Shown piece after piece: positions 17,889 to 25,948 of a DNA stretch of 58,641 nt; within the stretch, counting starts at the first letter, position 1; each line of letters opens with the position of its first letter. Below the pieces are notes generated by a model. That model was given only the letters and a program-made list of their open reading frames with translations. It made no database searches and was not told the origin of the DNA. The stretch lies in NCBI RefSeq assembly GCF_000383955.1, contig NZ_KB913014.1, forward strand, positions 239 to 58,879. The letters are read 5' to 3'. The position numbers and the translations under genes are program-made. The stretch comes from Rudanella lutea DSM 19387 (GTDB lineage: Bacteria > Bacteroidota > Bacteroidia > Cytophagales > Spirosomataceae).

Positions 17889-18292
17889 CCGAACGATTCC
17901 TGAAAGCATTGCTTGAGCGTCCGAGACGACTGTTCCTGATAGACAGCCTCGGCGCATGCCTGACGGTGGTGATGTTGCTTGCCTGTTTGCCGTCCCTTGA
18001 GCCGTACATCGGGATGCCACTGCCTATTCTGCGGCTATTGGCTCTGCCTGCATCCACGTTCGCCCTTTATTCGGCTGGATGCTATTGGCTGGTACGTAGC
18101 CGGTGGCAGCTCTACCTGAATGGCATTGCAGTGGCAAATGGGTTATATTGTCTGATCACGTTTGGGCTGATAATCAGCTATTATGACTTACTAACAAGGC
18201 TTGGCGTGGCCTATTTCTTAGGTGAAATTGGGGTGATTTGTGCATTGATTTGGGTGGAACGACAAGCTGTAACCCTATATGCTACCCGTTGA
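17885..18292 (+). CDS. Four-helix membrane protein of unknown function
   Basis: A 135-aa protein with helices at about residues 17-38, 46-70, 78-100 and 104-124. The ATG overlaps the stop of the DoxX gene. The sequence (RRLFLIDSLGACLTVVMLLA, YWLVRSRWQLYLNGIAVANG) resembles small uncharacterised proteins that accompany DoxX and DUF4386 genes. I recognise no catalytic motif. Coupling to the DoxX gene suggests a shared complex or process. Confidence 0.75.
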   Translation: MTERFLKALLERPRRLFLIDSLGACLTVVMLLACLPSLEPYIGMPLPILRLLALPASTFALYSAGCYWLVRSRWQLYLNGIAVANGLYCLITFGLIISYYDLLTRLGVAYFLGEIGVICALIWVERQAVTLYATR

Positions 18293-18361
18293 ACGCTACT
18301 TTTACCTACTCATGCAAAAGAGCCACCTTGTTGGAACATTTCTCTGGCCGGGCGATTTGCC

Positions 18362-18667
18362 ATGGCTATAATGCTGCTTTTCACGGCGGTTGGCCACTTC
18401 ACTTTTTCAAAAGGCATGTCGCTGATGATTCCTGACTTCATCCCTTTTAAAATAGCTATAATTAAGATCACAGGAATCCTGGAAATTGTCGCTGCTTTGG
18501 GATTACTGATCCCCGGCACCCGAACAATAACTGCTTGGTTCCTGATTCTCTTTTTCCTGTTGATTCTTCCTGGAAACGTAAAAGCAGCCCTGAATTCCAT
18601 AGACTATCAACAGGCTACTTTCAACGGAAACGGTCCGGCGTATTTGTGGTTTAGAATTCTGCTGTAG
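18362..18667 (+). CDS. DoxX-like small membrane protein
   Basis: A 101-aa protein with three to four hydrophobic helices (MAIMLLFTAVGHFTFSKGMS, IIKITGILEIVAALGLLIPG, ITAWFLILFFLLILPGNVKA). The HFTFxxGM and NVxAALN motifs place it among DoxX-like proteins. The in-frame upstream sequence (NISLAGRFA) looks like the family N-terminus but offers no ATG, so the start may be damaged; ATG at 18362 is the first usable one. Last member of the same-strand group beginning at 14503. Confidence 0.65.
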   Translation: MAIMLLFTAVGHFTFSKGMSLMIPDFIPFKIAIIKITGILEIVAALGLLIPGTRTITAWFLILFFLLILPGNVKAALNSIDYQQATFNGNGPAYLWFRILL

Positions 18668-18799
18668 CTTTTCTTTATCGCTTGGGTGTACGTAACTGCC
18701 TTACATCCCAAGTTAATTACGTAGTGATAGAAGATTGTTTCTTAGGTATGAGATGTATTCAACAGCTGATTTAACCGGCGCAAAGCTCTCAAAAAATTT

Positions 18800-19480
18800 A
18801 TGGCGTTTGAATTAAGCAATACTGTTCCATGGGGCCGGAACCTGAATGAATACAGGTCCATGTTCAGGCTTACTGAGGAGGATTTGAACAAACGAATTAT
18901 CGGTTTTGGGGACGGCCCTGCCAGTTTTAATGCCCAAATGACGCAGTTGCGAAAAAGCGTAGTTTCCATTGATCCCATCTATCGATTCACCGTCGCTGAG
19001 CTAGAACAACGAATCAACCAGACAAAGGGGATCGTGATGGAGCAGATAAAAAATAATGTTGACAAGTTTGTCTGGACGAAAATAAGAACCCTTGAAGAAC
19101 TCGAAGCGATCCGATTAGCTGCGATGAGCCACTTTTTAGAGGACTTTGAGAAAGGAAAGCAGGAGTTTCGTTACCTGGACCATGAACTGCCTGCCCGGAC
19201 AACCTTTGAGGATTTGTCGTTCGAATTAGGTTTAAGCTCACACTTTCTTCTTTTGTATTCTCAGTTAGGTTTGGACTTTCACCTGTCCACACTGACTGAA
19301 ATGTTAAGGCTATGCAAACAGGTCCGTATATTCCCAATACTAAACCTGAATGCTGAACAATCCGAACTTTTAGTCCATGTGATGAAGCGTTTTGCCTTAA
19401 ATTTCACTGTTGAGATTGTGAACGTGGAGTATCAATTCCAGCGAAACGGGAATCAGATGCTGCAAATCACGCATAGGTAA
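18800..19480 (+). CDS. SAM-dependent methyltransferase-like protein
   Basis: A 226-aa protein beginning with a conserved stretch including PWGRNLNEYRSMF, then RIIGFGDGPASFNAQMT, which is the SAM-binding glycine loop, and VVSIDPIYRFT, whose Asp would bind the ribose. The rest (FVWTKIRTLEELEAIRLAAM, GLSSHFLLLYSQLGLDFHLS) matches a widespread Bacteroidota/Cyanobacteria family annotated as SAM-dependent methyltransferase; its substrate is unknown. About 130 bases separate it from the membrane-protein group, so it probably has its own promoter. A perfect palindrome follows. Confidence 0.8.
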   Translation: MAFELSNTVPWGRNLNEYRSMFRLTEEDLNKRIIGFGDGPASFNAQMTQLRKSVVSIDPIYRFTVAELEQRINQTKGIVMEQIKNNVDKFVWTKIRTLEELEAIRLAAMSHFLEDFEKGKQEFRYLDHELPARTTFEDLSFELGLSSHFLLLYSQLGLDFHLSTLTEMLRLCKQVRIFPILNLNAEQSELLVHVMKRFALNFTVEIVNVEYQFQRNGNQMLQITHR

Positions 19481-20152
19481 TACAACTATATAACTCACTT
19501 AAGTTAGAACACCCCGTCAGCGGCCGCTGACGGGGTGTCGAGTAATCAATGATAATAAAGCTGGAATCCGGCCTAGAACAAAGATACGCCCTGTTGGGAG
19601 ATCCGATTCTTTGACTGCTCTTCGATGACGGCCTGAACCCCATCTCCTGCCACGAGCGGAGTAGTCGGCGGTATGTGCGTCGGTCACCGTCCATATAAAT
19701 ACTGTCGGCTACTATCTCCACCAGGCATAGGTTATGCGGCTTCTGTTTCTGGATGTCCAGCAGAATCAAGCGGTCGGCTTGCTGGCAGGCGCCTAGATAA
19801 AAGGCGGCTCGCCGGTCGTATTCGTAGCGGTAGCAGTTTGCTTCAAACTTGTGCTGATTGCGGGCTGAGGTCGTTTTCACATCAACAATTAGCCTTCACC
19901 CGGCAGACGAATATCTAAGTGAGCTTTGCAGGGCAGGTCGGTCTGTTCGTCGATCCAATGTTGCGGAGTTTCAACCTCAGCTTTGAGCAGGAGCTGGGTA
20001 AGGAACGCATCAGCCCGCACTACGTCCAGCATTCTCTGGTGGCAGTGGCTCCTTTCCCGGTTGGTCACTGGAGGGTGTCTGGGAGGCCGATGCGAGGTAC
20101 TGACCACTTGTGTCAGTTCATGTTCAAAATTGAATTTTTTGGATAGAATCAA
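19467..20152 (-). pseudogene. PD-(D/E)XK exonuclease-like gene, frameshifted
   Basis: The N-terminal frame (20152 to about 19890) ends with LPCKAHLDIRLPGEG and a stop. One base out of frame the protein continues LIVDVKTTSARNQHKFEANC and YEYDRRAAFYLGACQQADRL. D-h-K-T-T followed by Y-x-Y-D-R-R-A-A-F-Y is the signature of RecE-C-terminal/RecB-like PD-(D/E)XK nucleases found in phages and plasmids. A single-base deletion near 19891 separates the substrate-side Asp (HLDIR) from the D-x-K core. The reading frame also runs into the palindrome and the end of the methyltransferase gene, so its 3' end may be altered. In all probability inactive. Confidence 0.7.
19509..19538. terminator. Perfect 30-bp palindrome between convergent genes
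   Basis: ACACCCCGTCAGCGG (19509-19523) is followed with no gap by its exact complement (19524-19538). It lies just after the methyltransferase stop and before the end of the opposing nuclease pseudogene. A bidirectional terminator is likely, although there is no T tract. Confidence 0.55.
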
Positions 20153-20332
20153 CTTGAAATAACGATATGAGTGGCCGACCGTTGCTTTAGGGGGGAGGAG
20201 TGTGAACCTATCTCTCCCTTTCGTCTTGCGTATGTACTAGATGGTATAGCGCGCATGGCTGTAAGGTAGATTTCCTTATAAAGACCTGATTAATAGATGA
20301 TTAAGTTGTAGGGTATGATTTTTGAGTCGACT

Positions 20333-20374
20333 AACTACGACAAAATCCTCGTGAACTACGACAAAATCCTCGTG
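20333..20374 (+). repeat. Two tandem iterons (AAAATCC type) upstream of rep
   Basis: Two exact 21-bp units, each AACTACGACAAAATCCTCG plus TG, sit directly head to tail at 20333-20353 and 20354-20374. They are the same motif as the distant copies at 9865-9920 and 10431-10559. Confidence 0.9.
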
Positions 20375-20587
20375 AAATTAGGTCCTGCTTCATACTATTT
20401 ATAATATTTTTTTGTTTGTTTTTTGTTTTTTCTTTGTTAGTCTTCTATAAGGGTAGATTATTATACTTTCAATTCTACTTATTTTTTACCTTTCAATAAC
20501 CCCCTTCACAAAATTTGAGAATTTTTTGGTTTATTTACTATTTATAGAGGACGCTAATGATTTGATAATCAAGATTTTATAATCTTT

Positions 20588-20706
20588 AATTACGACATAT
20601 TCCTCGCAAACTACGACATATTCCTCGTTGAACTACGACATATTCCTCGCAAACTACGACATATTCCTCGTTGAACTACGACATATTCCTCGCAAACTAC
20701 GACATT
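20588..20706 (+). repeat. Six iterons (TATTCC type) directly upstream of rep
   Basis: Copies of A(A)CTACGACATATTCCTCG begin at 20588, 20609, 20631, 20652, 20674 and 20695, the last truncated after ACTACGACATT. Spacing alternates 21, 22, 21, 22, 21 bp because the linker alternates between CA and TTG. All face the rep gene, which starts 70 bp downstream. This regular two-helical-turn array is the expected binding site for a Rep_3 initiator. Confidence 0.93.
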
Positions 20707-20776
20707 GTTATTTTGGCGTCGTTTTTTATTTCAATTTTGTTAATAACTTGCAGGTAGGATACGAAACTTTAGGTGT

Positions 20777-21664
20777 ATGGATGATAAGTTGATTGTTCAG
20801 GATAACGCAATTACAAGTGCAAGATATGAAATGAATGCACTTGAGAAGAACATTATCTACATGATGATGGCACAGTTGCGTAAGGATGATAATGCTGATA
20901 CAATTTACTATATCTCTGTTCGGGAGTTGATGGATAAAACAGGTACCCGAAACTCCTATGACGATTTTAAGAGGGCCACTGAGCAATTGGTAGGGCGTGT
21001 GCTTCAGATACATCGTCCTAATGGAAACTTGCTGCAGATTGCGATGATCTCATCGGCGGAGTATGTTGTTGGTCAAGGAATTATTGAAATAGGACTTGAT
21101 CCTAAGATTCGGCCGTATTTCTTTGATCTAAAGCAGAATTTCACAGCTTTCCAGTTGCATATGGCGTTAAGTCTGGATAGCAAGTATTCGAAACGGGTGT
21201 ATGAGATGTTAGCTCAGTACCGAAATTTGGGTGAGCTTAGGATCGATGTAATTGAGCTGAAGCGTCGACTGTATTTATATGACGATAAGACCGGGATTGA
21301 GCAGTATAAAAACTGGGCCGATTTTGAGCGGAGAATACTGGTTGTTGCCCAAAATGAGATCAATGATAAAACAGATCTGCGCATAACGTATACGCCTGTT
21401 AAGACGGGTCGCCGGGTTTCATCATTACGTTTCATCATAAATGTGGGTCCGCAGCAGATGGTGATTGATTACAAGGATGAAAATACGGCTTTGTTTAGTC
21501 GCTTGGTAAATGATTTCCGACTCCGCAAGGAGCAGGCTCAGGCGGTCATTGATCGGTTTAGTGGTGCCGAGATCCAAAAGCGTCTATATGACATTCAGCT
21601 CATGCGTTCTGATAATAAGATCCAGAATTTAGGAGGCTACACGGCTAAATCCTTTGGGGTTTGA
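20777..21664 (+). CDS. Rep_3-type plasmid replication initiator
   Basis: A 295-aa initiator with the two winged-helix domains of the Rep_3/RepB class. WH1 covers about residues 5-125 (ITSARYEMNALEKNIIYMMM, IYYISVRELMDKTG, FTAFQLHMALSLDSKYSKRV). WH2 covers about 130-225 (IDVIELKRRLYL, WADFERRILVVAQNEIN, DLRITYTPVKTGRRVSSLRF). Such proteins bind iterons as monomers to open the origin and as dimers to repress themselves or pair origins. Six iterons lie directly upstream and another family downstream, so this is the active replicon core of the window. Confidence 0.92.
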   Translation: MDDKLIVQDNAITSARYEMNALEKNIIYMMMAQLRKDDNADTIYYISVRELMDKTGTRNSYDDFKRATEQLVGRVLQIHRPNGNLLQIAMISSAEYVVGQGIIEIGLDPKIRPYFFDLKQNFTAFQLHMALSLDSKYSKRVYEMLAQYRNLGELRIDVIELKRRLYLYDDKTGIEQYKNWADFERRILVVAQNEINDKTDLRITYTPVKTGRRVSSLRFIINVGPQQMVIDYKDENTALFSRLVNDFRLRKEQAQAVIDRFSGAEIQKRLYDIQLMRSDNKIQNLGGYTAKSFGV

Positions 21665-21966
21665 TTTTTCAGCTGGGAAACAAATTTGTATCAGAAGAAT
21701 TTGCGCGAATTTTTCCCATTATACTGAAAGGTTATTTTTAAAAGGTCATAAATACAATTCACCAACTACGTTCTACTGTATCTGAATAAATAGTTATTCC
21801 AGGAAGATAGAATATATATCATCGTAACTTTCTTATAGTAAGCTGGTTAATCAGTATCTATTCGACGTTTTCCTGTAATGAGTTGGTAAATGTGGTAGTA
21901 TGTATGTCTAATGTTGACTGCGACGTTTAGTCTGCATGGCGTCATTTTCTATTTCATCAAATTTGA

Positions 21967-22470
21967 CTCCCTTTTCCTCCCATCTTGCTCCTTTTTTCTC
22001 CCAGTTAGATACGTTTGCTCCTCTTTCCTCCCACTTTGCTCCTTTTTCCTCCCACTTTGCTCCTTTTTCCTCCCAGTTTTGCTCCCTTTTCCTCCCACTT
22101 AACTCCCTTTTTCTCCCAGTTGACTCCTTTTTCCTCCCAATTACAGACTGCAACTATATATTTTTCAGGTACTTAAGGTATCCCTAATAGTTAATGGTTA
22201 ATAATAAGCCAATCCTATTAAATAGGGGGGAGGTAAGTTTTATCAAATAATCAAAACAATCGTAGTCATAAAGTAAGTGTGAATGTAAAATTCTGGCCGC
22301 TCCCTTTTCCTCCCACTTCGCTCCTTTTTCCTCCCAATACGTACAGTGATTCATTGGTTGTCTTGTGTTTAAAATGAGGCAGCTAAGTATCAGGACTTAT
22401 CTATGCGACTAACCCGATTTGGAGCAGAAAGTAAAGAAACACTGGGCCGCCCCTTTTCCTCCCACTTTCA
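21967..22470 (+). repeat. Second iteron family downstream of rep (11 copies)
   Basis: A 21-bp unit CTCCYTTTTYCTCCCASTTNG begins at 21967, 21988, 22018, 22039, 22060, 22082, 22103 and 22124, then in a pair at 22300 and 22321 and singly at 22450. Spacing inside the main block is 21, 30, 21, 21, 22, 21, 21 bp. All copies face the same way. The period of two helical turns, A+T-rich spacing DNA and position behind rep point to an origin or copy-control array. Every frame is open through it on the minus strand (21908-22153), which is a by-product of the 21-bp period. Confidence 0.88.
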
Positions 22471-22533
22471 TTAGTTTACACCTGACGTTCAGATAAGTAA
22501 GAGGAATCCGATTTGGTATGTGCGTAATCGGCA

Positions 22534-23448
22534 TTACAACTGGGTAGGGAGTTGGTTACGCTCTGGGTTGGATAGGGGCGGTGTCGCTACATCAAGAATA
22601 AGTTTGACCGCATTTTTCGAGTTCACAAGTAGTCCAAGAGGATAGTTCATCGGATCCGATTCTCGGTGAAGGCGCCATTCGGTAAGTTGGCGGCTAATTG
22701 AATCTGTCATCGATGGGTTCTGATCCGCCACCCAGAGGCCGATGAACCGTCCCAGGTTGTAGTGATAGAAAAGAACATCAGGTTTATTGACCGTCATCGG
22801 TAAACAGGATGCAGTTCGTTCTACCAGGGCCCATCCCGGTTGATCTAAAAGGGTGCGTCGGATCTGGGCCACGCGACTCCGGTGAGTTGCCTTGGTACTT
22901 ACAGTTTTTGAGAGGGTAGGGGTTCTGGCCAGCAGCTTATCTTCTCCCAAGGCAACCTGGTAGTAGTAGCGCGATTTGATGAGCCGGTTCAGTGTCCGGT
23001 AGGACCACTTTTCGTCGGCCGCGTTGTGGAGGTAGAAATGGCGTTCCTGTTCGTTTTCGATGCTTATCAAAATTCGGTAGTGCGTCCAGGTCAGCTCTGT
23101 TCGTAAGTAATCCCGAATTTCTTTAGATTCTCCACGCATTGCGTGGAGAATCGGAAAACTCAAATAAAATTGTCGAAACCACCACAAATTAGAAGTCCTA
23201 TATCCCTTACCGTAATGCTGAGTGAGCTCATTGGATAACTGTTCGATCAACTGAGTACCATAATCAGCACGATCCTGTCCCTGCTGCTCAGTCTCAACAA
23301 TGATGCGGCCAATATGCCAGTAAGCTTCCACTCGGGCAAAGTCGGGCTCCCCACGGAGAGTTATTTCATCGACTGATACAAGTTGCCGTAGAAACTGGTG
23401 CAGCTCAACCAGGGAGTCGGGATTGGGTAATAATTGCGGGGTCTCCAT
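22534..23448 (-). CDS. DUF1016 (YhcG-like) protein with degenerate nuclease part
   Basis: A 304-aa protein. Residues about 35-165 are the DUF1016 N-terminal helical domain (VEAYWHIGRIIVETEQQGQD, YGKGYRTSNLWWFRQFYLSF, RTELTWTHYRILISIENEQE, ADEKWSYRTLNRLIKSRYYY). In normal YhcG proteins this is followed by a PD-(D/E)XK nuclease with D-L-x-F-Y-H...L-x-D-L-K. Here PDVLFYHYNLGRFIGLWVAD is present but the E/D-x-K position reads VADQN, so one or more metal ligands appear lost. YhcG-type nucleases act in defence or DNA processing. A second, intact-looking DUF1016 gene lies at 44445-45503. Confidence 0.8.
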   Translation of the reverse strand: METPQLLPNPDSLVELHQFLRQLVSVDEITLRGEPDFARVEAYWHIGRIIVETEQQGQDRADYGTQLIEQLSNELTQHYGKGYRTSNLWWFRQFYLSFPILHAMRGESKEIRDYLRTELTWTHYRILISIENEQERHFYLHNAADEKWSYRTLNRLIKSRYYYQVALGEDKLLARTPTLSKTVSTKATHRSRVAQIRRTLLDQPGWALVERTASCLPMTVNKPDVLFYHYNLGRFIGLWVADQNPSMTDSISRQLTEWRLHRESDPMNYPLGLLVNSKNAVKLILDVATPPLSNPERNQLPTQL

Positions 23449-23573
23449 TAACTGTCTTGGGTGGTTTTGACGTCTAGCACAAAATCAAAAATACAAACCA
23501 GCAAGCTGCCGGCATACTAGTGTCTGTTTCTCCTGTGCAAGCTCTAATCTTGCGTAGGAGGGTTATTCTTATA

Positions 23574-24678
23574 AGTACTGAGACAAAATTAGTTTCACTT
23601 AAACTCACTGAATCGGATGAACAATTCTTGACCCACGGCAGCTAATGCCAACCAGACAGCATAAAACAACGTGTTACTTGTCTGGTAATCTTCAGGCCGT
23701 AACCAACGAGCTTTCAGTTCTTTCCAAAGGCGTTCAGCCAAGTTCAACTGGGGGCTGTAGGGCGGCAGATTGAAGAGGGACAAGCCCCGTTGGCGCCAGT
23801 CTTTAAGCCGTTGGCGAACCTTGTCATCCGTATGAATCCGGGCGTTATCGAGTACGATGACCGTTGGTTTGGCTAGCCGCCAAGACAGTTCTTCCAACTG
23901 GTTGACCACAAAAGCTGACGGAATAGGGCCACTGCTGGTCGCGTAGTGCAACTGATTCTGGCGCGAAATCAGCCCAAAGCAATTCAGCCGCTGGCCCTTT
24001 TGCGGCCTCAATATGTACCGACTCGTCTTTAAATTGCCAACCATAGGGCACATAGCCTTCTTCGCTGACGCTGGACTCATCGCCGTAAAAGAGGTCAATA
24101 ACACCGGCCTGACTTTGCGCTTCCAACAAACTAAGGGCTTCATAACGAACCTTGTAGAGCTCAGCATCCGGTTTGCCTTTGGGTCTCAGTCGGATGCGTC
24201 GGTAGCAGCCGTCAAGTTTTTTAAAAAGCGTTGCAAGGTTTTCAGGCTCATGGAACGACCCGTTTGCGACTCAATCTGGGCTTTAGCCTGCTTGAGTCGC
24301 AAACGGGTCGTTCTGAACCACTTGTCGTACTAAAGTGGCATCGGTTTCTTTAGTAAGCAGCGCTTTACGCCCTCGTCCGGGTTTGGTTCGCAGGCCGTTG
24401 AGTCCCTCTTGTTGATACCGGTCCAACCAAGCATTGACCGAGACGTAGTGTTGTTTAACCAGTTGGGCGACTTCTTTTGAGGTGCGCCCCTCACTTTTGA
24501 ACAAGACGATCTGGCAACGTTGCCGAAAGGCATGGGAGGGGTCGGTACGAAACGCTTGTTGAAGGGTTTGTCGTTGGGCTGGTTGGAGTTCGATTATGCG
24601 TAGTTTTCCCAAAGCTGACTTGTTTTTAGGTCAAAGAACCGAAAGCTGATTGCATTAACCTAATTCTGTCTCATTACT
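23574..24678 (-). mobile_element. IS630-family element A, 1105 bp
   Basis: Terminal inverted repeats AGTACTGAGACAAAATTAG at 23574 and, read inward from 24678, AGTAATGAGACAGAATTAG. The element is flanked by TA at 23572-23573 and 24679-24680, as expected for IS630 elements, which duplicate a TA target. The right-hand TA is shared with the next element, so the two are directly abutted. Confidence 0.88.
23595..24612 (-). pseudogene. IS630-family transposase of element A, multiply frameshifted
   Basis: The N-terminal helix-turn-helix part (24612-24283) reads RQRCQIVLFKSEGRTSKEVA and LNGLRTKPGRGRKALLTKET. The frame breaks inside a 22-bp inverted repeat at 24253-24313. A run of A in TTAAAAAACTTGACGG is where a -1 shift would join RFLK to KLDGCYRRIRLRPKG. 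The catalytic part is then split again near 24000: YGDESSVSEEGYVPYGWQFK lies in one frame and RLNCFGLISRQNQLHY, VIVLDNARIHTD and QLNLAERLWKELKARWL in the other. The DDE acids are readable but the gene cannot make one protein even with programmed frameshifting. Confidence 0.85.
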
Positions 24679-24680
24679 TA

Positions 24681-25801
24681 AGTAATCAAGCAAATTTAGC
24701 TTACGTTATTTAACTTAGCGGTATGGGACGCAAACGCCGTATCGAACTAACTGACTCCGAGCAGATTACCCTGCAAGAAGCACTCAAAAATCATCCCAAG
24801 CACGAGTTCCGTCGCTCTGCCCAAGCTTTGTTGTGGAACCACAAAGGCTGGGCGGTGAAAACCATCGCTCAAGCCCTAAATGTCTGCTCCCAGACGGTCA
24901 GCAACTGGCTCACTGCTTTTGAGCAAGAGGGGCTGGTAGGCCTGCGTCGACAAAAAGGGCAGGGCCGCCGACCTATTTTGTCCATCGCCAACCCCACTCA
25001 TCAACAAGCCCTAACCAAAGCCGTAGCGGCTCACTATCAGGATGCGGCCCGCATCCAGGCTCATCTGCAAACTGCTTTGGGCCAACCTATGAGCCGAGAT
25101 ACGGTCAAACGCTTCTTAAAAAAAACGATTACACCTACCATCGCTTACGCCGAAGCACCAAAGCCCAGCAAGACCCCGTAGCCTACGCTGATGGACTTCA
25201 ACGCTGGACGATTCTACTAACTTTGTGGGTCTGTGGTCTTATCGACCTTTACTTTGCCGACGAAACGGGCTTCACTCAGCAGCCCTATGTCCCCTACGGT
25301 TGGCAGAAAAAGGGTAACCCAGTGCTTTTGCCTGCCCGCACCACCACCAAACGACTTAACCTGTTGGGGCTGATGCGCTTAGACAATCACCTAACGGTTT
25401 ACCACAGCGAAAAGCCCTTAACGGGAGCTTTCGTAGTAGGCTCACTGACCCATTTTATCCAGCAAGATCACCCCAAACCAGTCGTCATTGTCCTCGATAA
25501 CGGCCCTATTCATCGCTGCCAACTCGTCTACGACCAACAGGCCGCCTGGGAGGACCACGATGTATACTTGTTCTTTTTGCCCCCTTACAGCCCTCATCTC
25601 AACCCCATTGAAATCCTGTGGCGGATGATGAAGTACCGGTGGTTAAAGAAGGTGAACTATCTTTCCTGGAGTCGCCTGAAAAAATCGGACCGCCGAAGCG
25701 GCCATCTTTGCTATTATTAAAGCTTTCGGAGAAGAATATCGCATTGATTTCACCGATTTGCAGACTAATCATATACTTCAATTTAATTCTGCTTGATTAC
25801 T
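24681..25801 (+). mobile_element. IS630-family element B, 1121 bp
   Basis: Ends read AGTAATCAAGCA at 24681 and its complement TGCTTGATTACT ending at 25801, with similarity continuing into AATT. TA dinucleotides flank it at 24679-24680 and 25802-25803. A related but internally deleted element is present at 57224-57856 with the same ends. Confidence 0.9.
24723..25796 (+). pseudogene. IS630-family transposase of element B (frameshift site plus C-terminal lesion)
   Basis: Frame 1 (24723-25181) gives the helix-turn-helix half (LWNHKGWAVKTIAQALNVCS, QTVSNWLTAFEQEGL) and stops after a run of eight A at RFLKK. A -1 shift on that run continues NDYTYHRLRRSTKAQQD into the catalytic half: LIDLYFADETGF, PKPVVIVLDNGPIHR and PPYSPHLNPIEILWRMMKYR carry D, D and E. 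A shift at the same place is needed in element A, so it may be programmed. A second shift near 25690 removes the family C-terminus, which is readable out of frame as IKAFGEEYRIDFTDL to the stop at 25796. The latter lesion is after the catalytic residues. Confidence 0.8.
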
Positions 25802-25948
25802 TAACTGGCAAGAGTATGCTCCTTCTGATAAATCGCGACAGCGATACCTTAACTTTAATTTGACGGCGTCTGCTTACTCTCAAATCGTCCTTTTAGCACC
25901 TAAGGAGTCTACGTACTTGCTCTCGCCAAAAATGTTCAATAAATTTGA

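Noticed and set aside
21908-22153. Protein-coding reading of the CTCC...CTCCC repeats
   Set aside because: Further copies of the repeat lie outside any open frame and the 21-bp period keeps all frames open; treated as iterons, with the alternative noted as a finding.
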